From: Dolomedes plantarius
Taxonomy: Eukaryota > Arthropoda > Arachnida > Araneae > Dolomedidae
Length of the DNA stretch: 64,000 nucleotides
Direction of reading: 5' to 3'
Assembly (NCBI GenBank): GCA_907164885.2
Contig: OU015496.1
Coordinates: 107,707,707 to 107,771,706 of the forward strand
The notes beneath the pieces were generated by a model. That model did no database searches. It saw only the letters and a program-made list of their open reading frames with translations, and was not told the origin of the DNA. Position numbers and translations under genes: made by a program. Shown in pieces: positions 10,258-22,598 of this stretch (position 1 is its first letter; the number at the start of each line of letters is the position of its first letter).

Positions 10258-11297
10258 TATTTTTTGTGCATGCATAACGAGTGCGAATTTTGAGTCCGAG
10301 TTTCTGTACCTATAACCGTAACCGTTAGCGCCACTTTGTTGCCGTTCACAAAATTCCGAGCTCATACCTCTGAATAACTATATCTCATATCTCATCTCGA
10401 TCGGTTGAACGGGACATCCGCTAGAGGTCCATATATCGGTAAAGTTTTTTTTTTATGACTATCCTGTATATGTACGTATGCATATATATACATATATGTA
10501 TGTCAAAATTTTGACGCATTTTGGTACTTTTCTGTTTAACTGTTTACTGCTTGTCCAAGCGATATAGACTGGGTTTGGCGCGCTGCCAAAATTATAACTC
10601 GCGAGGTACGGACGGACGGTTTTAACGTCTGAAATTTTGCTTTCCGGAGGACCGTTATGGAGGAACGTAATCCTACGTTAAAAAGAAAAAGTATTAAATT
10701 ATTATAGAGCTTAAAAATAAGAAACCAGGTAGAGAAAAAAAATCTGACAAAAAATATATAGATAAAAACTAGAAAATAAATAAATATAATAATTCGACTT
10801 AGTAAAATAATTTGCGTGCGCTATGCAAAGCTCGCATTCAAAATGATTGTCAGGGATATTTTGGAGGCGCGCTGCTTGCTCGATGACGCAACATACATAT
10901 GGAGCACGACAAAGAATTAAATAAAATTGAGTATAAAAACTGAAAATAAATAAAAATATAAGTAAACAAAGTTTCAAAAAATAAATGTTATAGAAATAAA
11001 ATGTGAAATTTGAAATAAAAATGAATAATTTATAAATGAATCAATAAATAAATAAATTAAAAACACAAAACAAAATCATAACTAAATAAAGTAAAAATAT
11101 ATTTATTAAAAGTTATATAAACTTATAATTAAATAAAGTATTGGAATCAGGTAAAAGAATGAATAAATAAAAATTAATAAATATTATATAAAAAGAAATA
11201 GATATCCAGTCAGGCGAAATATAAACTGAAACTTTTGTACCTCTTTTAACAGACAATATATCGCTAATGAACTGAGGAAAGACTGCGAAATTCTTAC

Positions 11298-11454
11298 GTT
11301 TGTTATGGCCGTTATGTTGGTTTTCATCATGGAAACCGCTTCAGGGGGTAGCTGACGAATGGCTTCGTTTGAAGGCGCAAAGAGGGTCTTTTCCTGGGAG
11401 CTTTGTAGTAGCTCTTTGAAGTCCGGAGCGTAATTAACCAATTCCAAAAATTCG
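11298..11454 (-). CDS. Fas1: Fasciclin-1-like gene, start of a FAS1 domain with H1 motif
   Basis: This is a 157-base exon with acceptor tttcacttgcag and donor gtaaga. It encodes EFLELVNYAPDFKELLQSSQ, then EKTLFAPSNEAIRQLPPEAV and SMMKTNITAITN. TLFAPSNEAIRQLP is a textbook FAS1 H1 motif (T-L-F-A-P-T-N-E-A-F). Its first base completes a Ser codon with TC from the exon at 32490-32673, and it ends on a codon boundary. TNIT is a possible N-glycosylation site. In the joined protein this begins the second complete FAS1 domain covered by the window. Confidence 0.93.
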
Positions 11455-11616
11455 CTGCAAGTGAAATCAAATACATCGCGTAAACAGAAATGAAACATCT
11501 TCAAAAAAATATTTATTTATTACAAGCAATGATACTGTTTAAAGGGAGATTAAAATATTATGAGGTGCAGGATTTTCTCTTTGTTGCCTTTGTGATAACG
11601 TGATGAGAATGATACA

Positions 11617-12055
11617 TAATTACAAGATAAAAAGAACTTTTTATATACCATGTTTTTAAATTTTCTGTTCAATCATATAAACTTGACAATTCTATGCATT
11701 AATAAATACTTTTTAAAATTTTTTTTGGTGAATTATCCCATCAACTTGAAAGAAAATGAAGTTTATTGGAAGTTAACTTGCATTTAACTTTTCATTCCCG
11801 TTCCGGTCGATAGATGGCTGCACCAGTCTACGAAACAAAATTAACTGAAAGTAACTGAAAATTAATTTAATTCTGCTTAAAGATGGCTAAAAGTATTAAA
11901 AAATGTATTGTCATCGTGTTCTGAGCTATTCTAAAAGTTTCAAATGTCTAGCTAGTCAGGAAGTTAGTTAAAAATCGATTGGAAGATTTGTACTGGACAA
12001 ACACACACACAAACAAACAAACAAACAAGAAAGCAAGTTAATAAAAACATGGTAA
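11617..12055. repeat. Unclassified 430-bp interspersed repeat, copy 1
   Basis: The repeat starts TAATTACAAGATAAAAAG and ends ATAAAAACATGGTAA. Two more copies in the same orientation lie at 31932-32353 and 54404-54828, with high identity throughout (shared internal GATGGCTGCACC and ATTGTCATCGTGTTCTGAGC). The last part carries a variable (CAAA)n or (CA)n stretch. No terminal inverted repeats, coding sequence or consistent target duplication were found, so the class is unknown. Confidence 0.8.
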
Positions 12056-12399
12056 TAAATATAATGAACTGCGATATTAATTTGCGCAAAAGCTAGTACA
12101 AATTTTATTTTTAGAGACAGATCGGGAGATTAAAATATTAGTTATAAATCATTTTTAAAATATATTTATAGTAAAATAGACTTATTAATAATAAATATTA
12201 ATATTTTTTATTAATTATAAAAAAATTCGTAATTAATAATATAAATATATTAAAAATAATAAAATTGAAGTCCAACTCTAAAGCAGACATAACGCTAGAG
12301 CAAAGAATACACCTGCGTGACATATTACAAACTGGAGTCTCAAATGCTTAGTCAAGTCGGAGACATAAATTCTGAAATATAACATCCTTGCCATATATA

Positions 12400-12963
12400 C
12401 AGGATGTCAGGGCAAAAGGTATCCAAAAGTTATGCCTCATTTTTACGGAACTACCCATTAGAATTAAAAATTTTATTCAAATAGAAAGAACATCTCACCA
12501 AGTTTTAATATCAATCATACAATTCGATCATAGTATCAAAGATTTCGATGTGTGAACCTTTTGTAGCACAACAAACGTCTAAAGGGTAATCCAGATCTCT
12601 CCAAGTGTTTCGTAGCGTATCAGGAGTTATTACACGAATTGCTTTAATAATACGCTTCTTCAACTCATCCACAGTTTCAATTTTTTGCTTATACACAACG
12701 GATTTAGTGAATCCCCAAGCAAAAAAGTCTAATAAGTCCTGATATGCCACGAAACGCTTGGAGAGAACTGGATTACCATTTAGACGTTAGTCGTATTACA
12801 AAAGGTGCACACATCGAAATTTATTATACAATGATCGAAATCTATGATTGATATTAAAACTGGGTGAGATGTTCTTTCTATCTAAATATTTTTTTTAAAA
12901 TTCTAATGGGTAGGTCTGTAAATATAAGTCATAACTTTTGGATCTTTTAGCCCGGACACCCTG
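12400..12963 (-). mobile_element. Deleted IS630/Tc1/mariner element with long TIRs and a transposase tail
   Basis: Terminal inverted repeats of roughly 130 bases (12400-12535 against 12830-12963) begin CAGGATGTCAGGGCAAAAGG and CAGGGTGTCCGGGCTAAAAG. TA flanks both ends. Between them a minus-strand fragment at 12511-12750 reads LLDFFAWGFTKSVVYKQKIE, then TVDELKKRIIKAI and DLDYPLDVCCATKGSHIEIF. This is the C-terminal end of a transposase of the DUF4817/DDE_3 type common in spiders and insects. The rest of the gene is deleted, leaving a 564-bp MITE-like derivative. Confidence 0.75.
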
Positions 12964-13259
12964 TACACTAATCAGAACACATACGCTAGAAGAACATTCA
13001 GTAGAATTGCAAATGTTTCATTCGACCAGACCAGGTATCTTGGGAAAAAAGAAGCTTAAAAATTAAACACAATTCAAGAATCTGAAGCTAGACTGGAGGC
13101 ATGAACGAAAAATTAGTGCAAAAGACTGAAAAAATTGTATAGCTTGTAAAATAGAGCCCTCGATGTGAAGAATAAGTTAGGCATGATGTTTCTACGTCAG
13201 TTACGATAGACTCTGATTACGCAGAAATGACAATAAACAGTAATTTAAACACACTAAGG

Positions 13260-13715
13260 CAGTGGTTCTCTAGGGGCCCAAGGTTGCCTAGTAGTTGCGC
13301 GTTTGCTTTTGGTGCTCAGGATGCTCGGATCGAATCTCGACAAGCGCCGATAAATACCTTCGTGTCTCGGCCGTATATGGGCATGTTAAATCCGTGGACC
13401 GAAAAGTCCTATGAGGTCAGGGGTAGGGAATGGACGATAATGCCAGATGTTGCCCTTGGGGGAGCTCGGTCAAGCCTATATGGATCTGGTCTTGAATACT
13501 TCTGAACAGGGGGCATTAGAACCATCAACATTGGTTCTCAAACTGCTATTGGCTTGAGCCACTTTCAATAGCGATGATTTTTTTTTGACGACCCAATCGT
13601 TTTAATGAGATCATTGTATTACTGTTCTCTTCAGAACAGAAACAGACGTTACATAACTTTTTTTTTTCCCAAACCATCTAAAATCATCACATGACCCACA
13701 ATTAGAGAACTGCTG
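13260..13715. mobile_element. hAT-like MITE interrupted by a SINE
   Basis: The left end CAGTGGTTCTC (13260-13270) resumes as TGGTTCTCAAACTG after the SINE. The right end read in reverse is CAGCAGTTCTCTAATTGTGG. The ends resemble hAT termini but match each other only partly, and the flanking 8-mers are only similar (about CTAAGG and CTGAAGG). Tentative. Confidence 0.4.
13271..13529 (+). repeat. tRNA-derived SINE, family shared with 61101-61430
   Basis: The head has an A-box-like TTGCCTAGTAGTTGCGCG and a B-box-like GGATCGAATCTCG. The body holds GGGCATGTTAAATCCGTGG, CCAGATGTTGCCCTTGGG and CAGGGGGCATTAGA, all recurring in order in the inverted copy at 61101-61430. TGGTTCTC flanks both sides as a possible target duplication. 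Confidence 0.7.
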
Positions 13716-13794
13716 CGCTGAAGGAGTGTTTAAAGGGGTGCAACAGTCTATGTCGCAGACTTTGAATCTCAATGTTAACCGGGTACTCCGTACT

Positions 13795-14430
13795 CCGTAG
13801 CGAAGCACGGGTAATGAATATCCGTGCTTCGCTACGGAATATATACAAATTAAATACAACGGTTAATGTATGCAAATAATTTGTATGTTTAATATCCATA
13901 AAACATACTAATTTGAATTAAATTCTTTAAACACTTCCATCTGAATTAGTCTAGTGGTTAAATTTTATCTTTTACCATATTTTAGTATTTTTTTGTCAAA
14001 TTATTTTGCTGTTATGCACGTGACTCAAAATTAATTTAAAGTATAAAAAAAAGAAAAGAAACCACGTGATCAGCATATAATATATTAAATTCTAAAAATT
14101 AATATTTAAAAATTCCCCCCAAACCAGAAAATGGAGCTAAAGATTCGAAAAATATTTCATTTTAAAGGAATTTTTATGATCTTTCTCGTGATATAAATTT
14201 TATAACCCTCGGATTATTATTTTAAATGCAAACTTTAAAAAATGTTACAAAAACATCTTAAAATTTAATTTTAAAACTTTAAGAAGAATTTTTCAAAAAT
14301 CTTTCTTAGTGCATCCCTACACTATGAGAAGAATCACCATGCAAAATTTCAGCCCTTTGGATCCAGCGGTTTGGTCTTTGAGTTATCAGTCAGTCAGTCA
14401 CAGAACTGTTTTATATATAACATAGATAAT
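13795..14430 (+). repeat. Interspersed repeat with TCAG-rich tail, copy 1
   Basis: The repeat starts with an inverted repeat (CCGTAGCGAAGCACGG mirrored by CCGTGCTTCGCTACGG, 13795-13837), suggesting two heads joined head to head. It runs through CACGTGATCAGCAT and ATGATCTTTCTCGTGATATA to CAGTCAGTCAGTCACAGAAC and GTTTTATATATAACATAG. A second copy in the same orientation is at 20404-21096. The 3' microsatellite tail suggests a retroelement (RTE- or Penelope-like), but no coding sequence is visible. Confidence 0.6.
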
Positions 14431-17400
14431 TTTCATTTAACAGATCCATAAACTATTTTAATTTTGTAGTCACAAATATTAATAATCTAATTACCTGTAC
14501 AAATTTAGAGACAGAAAAAAAACTTCACGCTACTTACTAAAGCACCTAACTCAATATGCGGAAAACAGAATACACACAAAAAAAACACATTATTTAATCT
14601 GTGATTCGAAAAATACTAAACGGAAAATACCTGATAGCTAAACTTTTTGGTTGTATATTAAAGATATTAATTAATGCCTTGTCTTAAGTATTATAAGAAG
14701 GAAAAATACTGACTAACATTACAAAATCAAATAACATTTGGCATGAAACTTAAATTAAGTTTGATTGTATTTGACGTACTAATAGGAACCTCATAGTGTT
14801 AGACTTCCTGTGATTTTTCGAAGAGTGATTTCTATCTGGAAAAGCTTACTATTTTATTATAATTTTTTTTTCCATTTCAATTAAATGGGATTTATAAACG
14901 CCGAGGCAATGTCTTACTCTATTAGGATAAAATAACTTTAACGAAATTATAAAGATTCGGAAAATACATGAAAGTACATTTATTCAGATGAAGTAATAGC
15001 CATAATTCTTAAAAATCAAGTTATCGAAAGTAAAAGCTTTAACGGAGATTAAAAATAAAAGTGTTAAAATAGTATATAAAGACAAATGAGTAATTCTGAG
15101 CCTGAGTGATTTCGAAAAATCCGGAACACATTTCATTAAAATCCCCGGTGACGTACCAATTAATACGTCGTTAAAAGCTATAGAATCCGTTAAATGCAAT
15201 TTCTATTGAAATTCAAAGGAAATGATGTACGCCTGACGAAGCACGCCGAAAATGGCTGGGGTATTTTGACGTTCTTATATTTCAGGAAACACATTTTACG
15301 AACATACTTAAAACCACATTTCCTTTGATTGATAATTTTAAATACATCGAATATGCTTAACATTTTCTCTTTTAATAAATTCTCACAATCGCTGCAATCT
15401 AAAAATAACTTCATCCCTCAGGAGAGGCGTCTACGGCCCGCGAAAAAGTTTCTTTCCATTTCCTTTCTAATGAATGGCAACAGTAACAAATCAAACGCAA
15501 CTTTTCTCTTAATCATGCCCAGAGGCGAACGAATTCAGCAAATCTATTCAAAAAGCGCGGAATTAAATAAAGGTGAAATCTTTCGCGAGTCCGTGCCCAG
15601 TTTGGGGAAAGGCCCTGAAAACTCTATTAAAGAGACATAAAAGGCTGTAAAAGGAAGCAGTAATTGAGTCTATGCTTCTTTAGTTGTGCTAAATGAATTT
15701 TCTCCAGAGCTTCTCCACAAGCCGGAAATGGCTGTTTCATTTACTTAGATCAAAAGCAACGCATTTTAAGTGAATTATATTTTGTAGTTTGCGCATTTCG
15801 TTATCATATTCTGGGCTTTTCATTAAGTGCAGACGAGGAATGCTTCTGGGTGTTGCGGCATTTTGTTATGGTCTGGCAGCAATTTCGAGATCATTTCTAA
15901 TGGTGTTTTACGAAATTTTCACACACATTTTCATTTGTAACGTAGCGACGAAAAGCTGCTAATTGCGTTTACTGGTTGGAAAAGCTATGATTCATTTATT
16001 CTGTTGAACAGTTGTTATTAAGAGCGAACGTGCTTTTGAAATGGATGTTTTAAGTCATTGAAGTCCTTTCTATGTTCCCCCGGAAGTACCTTTCAAAAGC
16101 ATTTTATAGTACAATATAAACGGATTAATTGTAAATGAAATGATATTTATGTTCAGTTATTATATATTCAGTAATCAAAATTTTTAACAGTATAATGTTC
16201 TTAGAATTTGAAAGACTGTATATCCTTTACAAATAAAAAAGGACATCTATCTACAGTGAGAAATGAAAATTAGGAAAAACTTGCTCAAAATTGAGAGTTT
16301 TTGGAAAGGGCTAAATTAAAAAAAAAAAAAAGTACGAAAAATCTTCAAGGACCGAAAACGAAATTACTTCAGAGGACAAAATGGTAATCAGTTGAAAACT
16401 GGTTTCTATATCAAACGATTATGTCATGTGGTCATGGGTATATCAAACAATTTGATGAATGAACTTTGGTGTTTTATTCAAATTTAGGATCTAAACATAC
16501 CAAAAGTTTGACACAGAAATCTAATATTTTACTTTTTGGTTTTAATTGTAGAGAAGAAACGAAAGCAAGGCCAATTTTACGGAAACATTCCACCCTTTAT
16601 TTTAATAACAGAAAAAAAGCCTATATTAAACTCAGCATATAGTAATTCGAACATTTTGCCCTAATTAATTAAAAGTACGAACAAAGCTCAAGCAAGTCTT
16701 TTAAATGGTCTGCAATCGTAACTAAAAGTTTCTTTTTAAGAATCCTGCAACAGAAGTTTAAATTTTAACCTTCTAAGCATTTGACATCGAATTTTTCGCA
16801 ACATAGTTTCAAATTGAAAAACGATTGCGAGAATTTTCGGTGTTCCGAAGTGTCGGTGATGAGCCAATCTTAGTCGGTTTTGAACAACAAGGCAAAGGAT
16901 GGAGTATCGTGGTAACTTGCAGGTTTTTGTTGAAAAATCTTCTACGGACATACTGCGTCTAACCGTTTGATTAACAATTCAGGAATACTCCGTAGCAAAT
17001 GCTTTCCAAGCTAACAGTTCATAAAGAAAAACTACCCTCCGAATCGTTAGAGGGACATGAAAGAATGATACGAACTTTTTGAGGATTATTGAAAGGAAAA
17101 GTTTAAAATAAAAAGAACCTCTATGGACTTTTAGGAGCCTTACAAACTTTTCTTCCTTTCATTAACAATCGAAAGCAGTTCACGATAGCAAGAAAAGGAC
17201 CTCGTGTTTGAGGATTTCGTTTTTAAACGAGGAATTCTCCAGAAAAGTTCAGAATATAAAATTTCTGTGGCTCCTCCGAAAAATACATAAAGATTTGGTG
17301 TTTATTTAAAATTTGAGACAGCGAAATAGATTAAAAAAGGTAAGGTTACAGGTTTGATATTGGAATTGGGAGTTTTGAATGGGCAACTCTCCAGAAAATC

Positions 17401-18499
17401 GATAAATTACTCTAAAATCGTGAAAATAGCTCTATCCTAGAATAAAAGTCTCAGGTATTGTTGTTTTTCAGTAACAGCATATAAGCAGATATTTTCAACA
17501 GTTTTCCTAAAATGTATTTTGATACTTCAGGAGAAATTAGTTGATAATTTTTATCATTACAAAATTGACTCAAAGCTTTATACTGTTGCAAACATGGCAT
17601 CATCATCCAGGGAAAGATCCTTTGGGAAAAACTGATTGATATTCTGATTAATAGATTATTCAGTATGAAATAAATATGTTTAGTTTACGTCAATTAGACA
17701 CTTCTAGCATATAACCTCTTCAAAGACACTGTGCAAATGTATCGTACTGTTTAAAAAGCTGTCAGATTTGTGAAAATTTGAAAAATGTACCTAAAATTCA
17801 ATGCTGTGAAGGAGTTTGTTTAACATTCAAAACAGGGAAAAAGAGTGACCAGTAACATTACATTTGTTATAAAACAGTATATCCGATCTACTAGATTGAA
17901 GCAAATGAAAACAAATGTCCCCAAACACTGGCCTATGGACTGCAAAATTTTAGCTATTTTTAATTATTTTTATTGGATTATTCATCATCACTTTTACAAA
18001 AGATGAATACATTGCAAATTTCATTGCCGTCTTGAGTTTGCTGAAAGAGGAATCCCTCATTTGCGACTTAAATTTTATTCATTGACGAAAACAGCGTTGC
18101 AACGTTAAAGTCCCAAGGGGACTAAGGAAACTCAAGTATTTAGAAAGAGAGCAAACCAACCATTGTTGTCCTTCCCAAATATTCTTTGGACGCAGAGAAG
18201 TGTCTTCTCAACATCGAATGGAATAATTTATTCTGACTATGTGCTCCTAAATTAAATGATGATTGGGCTAAATTACTGAATTTTAAGTCTTTTCAAAATT
18301 TAAACCTGCATTCTGGAGCATTAGAATTTTCAGCTTAAAATTAATTCTTCATAACTTCATTATAGTGGTTAACCAAACGGCTTTGCACGCATCAGTTAAG
18401 CATAAGTGTAATTTGCAATTTATTCATGCATAAATAAAAATATTAGCTAGCTGCATTCGGCCGGGCACGCTCGATGTCTTATGTTTCTGAACATGTAGT

Positions 18500-18590
18500 A
18501 CAGTCGAACCCTGTTATACCGAACTTCAGGGGACCAAAGGTTTTGTTCACTTTATCCGGTGGTTCGCTATATCTGAACCGTTAAGAAATT
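18500..18590 (+). mobile_element. Single pogo/Tigger-like terminal sequence
   Basis: CAGTCGAACCCTGTTATACC followed by GAAC resembles pogo-type termini. No matching right end was found, so this is a solo end or a truncated copy. Confidence 0.35.
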
Positions 18591-18620
18591 AATTCCCGCA
18601 TTCACCAGACATTACCCCCC

Positions 18621-18818
18621 AAAGACTTCAATTTTTGGGGTTATGTAAAAACACAAGCGTATTCCATTCAAGTTCAAAATCTGGACCATTTAAAAGAAAG
18701 GATCACTAGAGCTGTTTCGTCTATTACGTCGGAAGTTCTCTGCTGCGTATGGGAAGAGACTGAATATCGTCTTGACGTCTGCAGGGCAACTAAGGGAGAG
18801 CACATCGAAATCTGCTGA
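18621..18818 (+). pseudogene. C-terminal relic of a DUF4817-type IS630/Tc1/mariner transposase
   Basis: An open plus-strand stretch of 65 codons ends in TGA. It reads KDFNFWGYVKTQAYSIQVQN, then LDHLKERITRAVSSI and YRLDVCRATKGEHIEIC. It resembles the end of the relic at 12511-12750 (DLDYPLDVCCATKGSHIEIF). The catalytic part is missing, and upstream similarity (CCCCCCAAAGAC) is frameshifted. Nearby termini were not identified. Confidence 0.7.
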
Positions 18819-19673
18819 ACAGATAAGAAACTTGGAGATTTACTCTTCAATTTGACGTATACTTCATTTCTCTACAATGCTTCTTTCCAAATTTATAACC
18901 ATTTAAAGACCCCACTATAATTTTCCGAATACACTGTATTTAAATTACTTTTAGCTTATCATTGTTTATTTTTTTTCCTCGTGAATATGCATGTAACTGT
19001 TTTATCTCTTTAGCACTTACTTATAATGAGCATAATATATATTTCTTCTTCCACAGCCCGTCGCACCAGACACTTTATTTAAAACATTTTGAGTCATAGT
19101 TTTCCCATTTCATATTTTTATAGTCTTTTTTTTACGTATATATAAATAATTCAGCTCGAATTACGTTTTTATATCCCCAGTTGTAGAAGTACACTTCACT
19201 TATGTCTGCATATATAATTCATTCTAGTTTTATTCTGTTCGCTGCCATCTGTCGCATTTAATAATCATTCTTCTTCAAGCTTATTTCCTTCTCGAAATAA
19301 ATTTTAATGTTGCATAAACGTTTACTTCATGCTTTTTTCTTAGGTCTCATGTTCTCTTAAGACCTATTTATATTCTTTGTTACTCAGCACAGAGATGGAT
19401 TACAGCCGAGACAGTTATTCTTAAGCTATTCATTAAGTTTTGGTAACAGAAACATCATTTGGCGCATTTCACCTCGCAAAAACGGTGTGCTAAACGGATT
19501 ACTGCAATGTATAGCTGCAACACGAGAAATTACTCGCAATTCCACCAGATCACGCGACCACGGGGATAGATACTGGAGAGTTCAAGGCGATGCTTTGCTG
19601 CATTTGAAATATTCTCGGCAAATTTTTTTAATCTTGCATAACGACAATGATTAGTCTCCAGTCATGCTATAAT

Positions 19674-20164
19674 CCGTAAAATCTCGACTATAATGCGCAC
19701 CCGAGTATAATACGCATCCTTGATTTATCGCGAAACTTTAGGAAAAAATTAAAATTCGAGTATAATACGCACCCGTAACCTTTTAACATTTTATTTAAAA
19801 TTTGCACAAATATGATAATTTTTCTGATGCTGTATAGGACCGTCTTGAAGACGATTTGGGGGAAATAAATAAAATAAAATAATAAATTTTTGCACTTGCA
19901 ACAGCAAGGAGTTATCACTATTTCAAGGGACCTGTTATTAAACGAATTCGTGTGCGATACGAACTGTGAGTTCCGTTTGTTTGAAAGGCGCATCTGCTTA
20001 GTAAACGGGTGGAGGAATCACGGAGTGGAGATGCGCACCTGCTGTACGTTCGTTTATTCAATGTTTAAAACTACTTTTTTTTGTACTCGAGTATAATACG
20101 TACCCTCACTTTTGCGGACAAAAATGTGAAGAAAAGTACCTATTATACTCGAGATTTTACAGTA
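19674..20164. mobile_element. pogo-type MITE
   Basis: The left end CCGTAAAATCTCGACTATAA and the reverse complement of the right end, CTGTAAAATCTCGAGTATAA, are terminal inverted repeats. Inside are repeated GAGTATAATACGCACCC motifs near both ends. No transposase was seen in the 490 bp. The right end abuts TA. Confidence 0.65.
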
Positions 20165-20403
20165 TACGTGTCCTTCAAAATTATTTAAAAATATGTGTTT
20201 GGCAGTAACAGAAGTATACGTAACAGAAGTATTGTTAAAATATAGATACTTATGATTAATATGAAAATTTAAAAATAAATTGAGAAAAAAAAGGAATTTT
20301 AGACGATTTAATTCTTCTAAAACAGTTATGAAATAGGGTGGCCCGGTACACAAAATTCTTAAAGAAGATTTTTACTTACTTGGCTCCATATATACGAACT
20401 AGC

Positions 20404-21096
20404 TGAAAACCCGCGCTTCGCTACGGAGTACATTTAAATTAAATACAACGGTCAACGTATGCAATTTATTCCAAAAAATAAATATATATATTTATAATAA
20501 ATGCGATGATCAATGTATACAATTGATGTAAAATATATATCTATCTATATATATATATATTTATAAAAAAATCGTAAGGGATATGCTTTTTTTTTATAAT
20601 ATCCAATCGTCTGCTGCATTAGAAAGAGAAAAAGATATTTTTTTGTCTATTTAGTTGTTACGCACGTGACGATAAATTTATTGAAAGTACCAGAAAAAGA
20701 AATCACGTGATCAGTATTTAATAAATTAAATTCTAAAAATTAATCTTTAAAAAATCACCAAAAATCAGGAAATAGAGGTAAAAATTCGAAAAAAATTTTA
20801 TTTTGAAGAAATTTTTATGATCTTTCTTGTGATATAAATTTTATAACCCTCAATGTATTATTTTAAATGCAAACGTAAAAAAAGATTAAAAAACAGCTTA
20901 AAAATTTAATTAAAAAAAATCAAAGAAGAATTTTTGAAAAATCTTTCTTAGTGCACCCCTACACTATTAGAAGAATCGCCATGCAAAATTTCAGCCCTTT
21001 AGGTCCAGCGGTTTGGTCTGTGCGTTGTATGTCAGTCAGTCAGTCAGTCAGTGAATGAATGAGTCAGTTACGGAACTGTTTTATATATATAGATGA
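20404..21096 (+). repeat. Interspersed repeat with TCAG-rich tail, copy 2
   Basis: Same family as 13795-14430: head CGCGCTTCGCTACGGAGTAC, shared ATCACGTGATCAG, ATGATCTTTCTTGTGATATA and TTTCAGCCCTTTAGGTCCAG, then a (TCAG)n run and GTTTTATATATATAGATGAG. This copy also has an internal TATC/TA microsatellite expansion near 20538-20560. Confidence 0.65.
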
Positions 21097-22598
21097 GCAT
21101 TTTATAATTATATAAAATAACGCAAGCTGCAAGTTTCTAGGATTATTACATTGCTAGACAACATTTTAGACTTTAAGTACATTTGTACATTAAGCCTATA
21201 TAACTGGGAAGAAGTTTTTGTGATATACCGTCCTTAAAAAAGTACATAAAACGCCCTGCAAGGTATCCTTAAAAAATGTTGTATATCGCTTCTTTGAAAC
21301 ATTTTGCTTGAACTGATTAGAAGATTTCAAAGTTAAGAGTGTCAGTTCTAAAGTATATTTCTCAAAGCAAAAACTGACGGGGGGAAAAAACTATTTCTTG
21401 GTCCTTTAAATAAATTACAAAGTTTGAAGGAAAAATATCTCCAAATCTCGAAGAAAAGTAATTTCGAAACCATTTCAAAGCACAAAGTGAATAAACTATT
21501 CAAATATTGAGACGAGATCAGCAGATACTTCGAAAACTAAACTTGCATTAGATTTTAATTTTTCGAAACTAATTTCAAGTTATTCAAGAATTCCTTATCA
21601 GTGTAATGATCCTTATGTAACGGCAGAATGAAAGAAAAAATATTAAATTTTGTATTTTTCGAACTAATTTAAAATAGTTGTAACAGAAATAGTTGTAAGA
21701 GAAACAAATTATCACAAAAAAAATTGAATATATATGATCAACCGTTCATAAAGTGTACGAGGGAAAAATCACCATCGTATTCACAAATTTTTAAAGAGAA
21801 AACCTAACAGTTAAAAATAAATGTCTCGACTTATAGTAATTTACAATTCAACGATATTTTTATTTTTGCCGTTTAAGTAGCTGCTTAAAAAGATCTTTAG
21901 TTTATAAGATTTAAAAACAATAGTATATTTCGAAAAGTTAATATTGCTTTTATAGGCTTATAGTTTATTTTCTTCCTTTTACCTAAATTTAATAAAATTC
22001 ACTGAAAAAATTCAGCTTAAAAATTTTTCATTAGAATATTTTCATTTAAAAAAAGTGCAAAATTTCAATGGAGAAGTGATATAAAATCAATTGTTTTCAT
22101 CACAAATAAATTGAGGCAGTCTTAAACTCTCCATACGGCGCTTAAATAATTTTTTGTTTCATTAAGGAAAAAAAGGTCTACTTGTTTCATCTTTCCTTTT
22201 AAATTAGGTTTTCAACAGATTTTTTTTCATAAAATAACTTATATTTGATCTCAGTAAATCTATCTTTCAGCGAATTAATTTTTAATTTGTGTTTGCTATT
22301 AAAGTTTATAATGTAAAAGTTTAATATTTTATATTATATGTATAGATTTTGATAATATATTATTTTATAATTTTTTTTTTTGTAAGTTTTTGTTATTTTG
22401 GTATAATATTTAAATGACACAAATGCCTGAAATATTCATATTCCAATTATTTCGGTCATTATATGCAGGACTCGATTTGACGCTGTTCCGATGCGTTCCG
22501 GTACCTCTCTTTCGAAAAAAAAATTAGATTGTTAAAAACCTTTATTTAATCATACAATTGCTGTGTTTTTAGTGATAGCCTGGCCTATTATATATATA

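Larger units (their letters stand above)
8399..10673. mobile_element. Long-TIR DNA element flanked by TA, host of a Tc1 insertion
   Basis: The left end GATTACGTTCCTACACAACG and the reverse complement of the right end (10618-10672) match over about 55 bases, including AACGGTCCTCC and AAATTTCAGA. Both ends abut TA (8397-8398 and 10674-10675). Without the 1.4-kb Tc1 insertion the element is about 860 bp and further foldback: GAGTTTCTGTACCTATAACCG near 10291 is inverted relative to about 8540-8562, and CGTTATGCACGCAC near 8669 to about 10268-10280. I see no coding sequence of its own. The TA duplication suggests a non-autonomous Tc1/mariner-type element. Confidence 0.65.
7156..11297 (-). other. 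Fas1: Intron between FAS1 exons 11298-11454 and 7023-7155
   Basis: This intron is 4.1 kb. It contains the Tc1-in-long-TIR nest at 8399-10673. I see nothing recognisable in 7156-8398 or 10674-11297, which are AT-rich. The 7561-7803 open frame is lysine and phenylalanine runs from poly-A and poly-T sequence and was rejected. Confidence 0.85.

Noticed and set aside
15329..15640. 103-codon plus-strand open frame in a slightly less AT-rich region
   Set aside because: There are no recognisable motifs, and it lies in the middle of a 21-kb intron.
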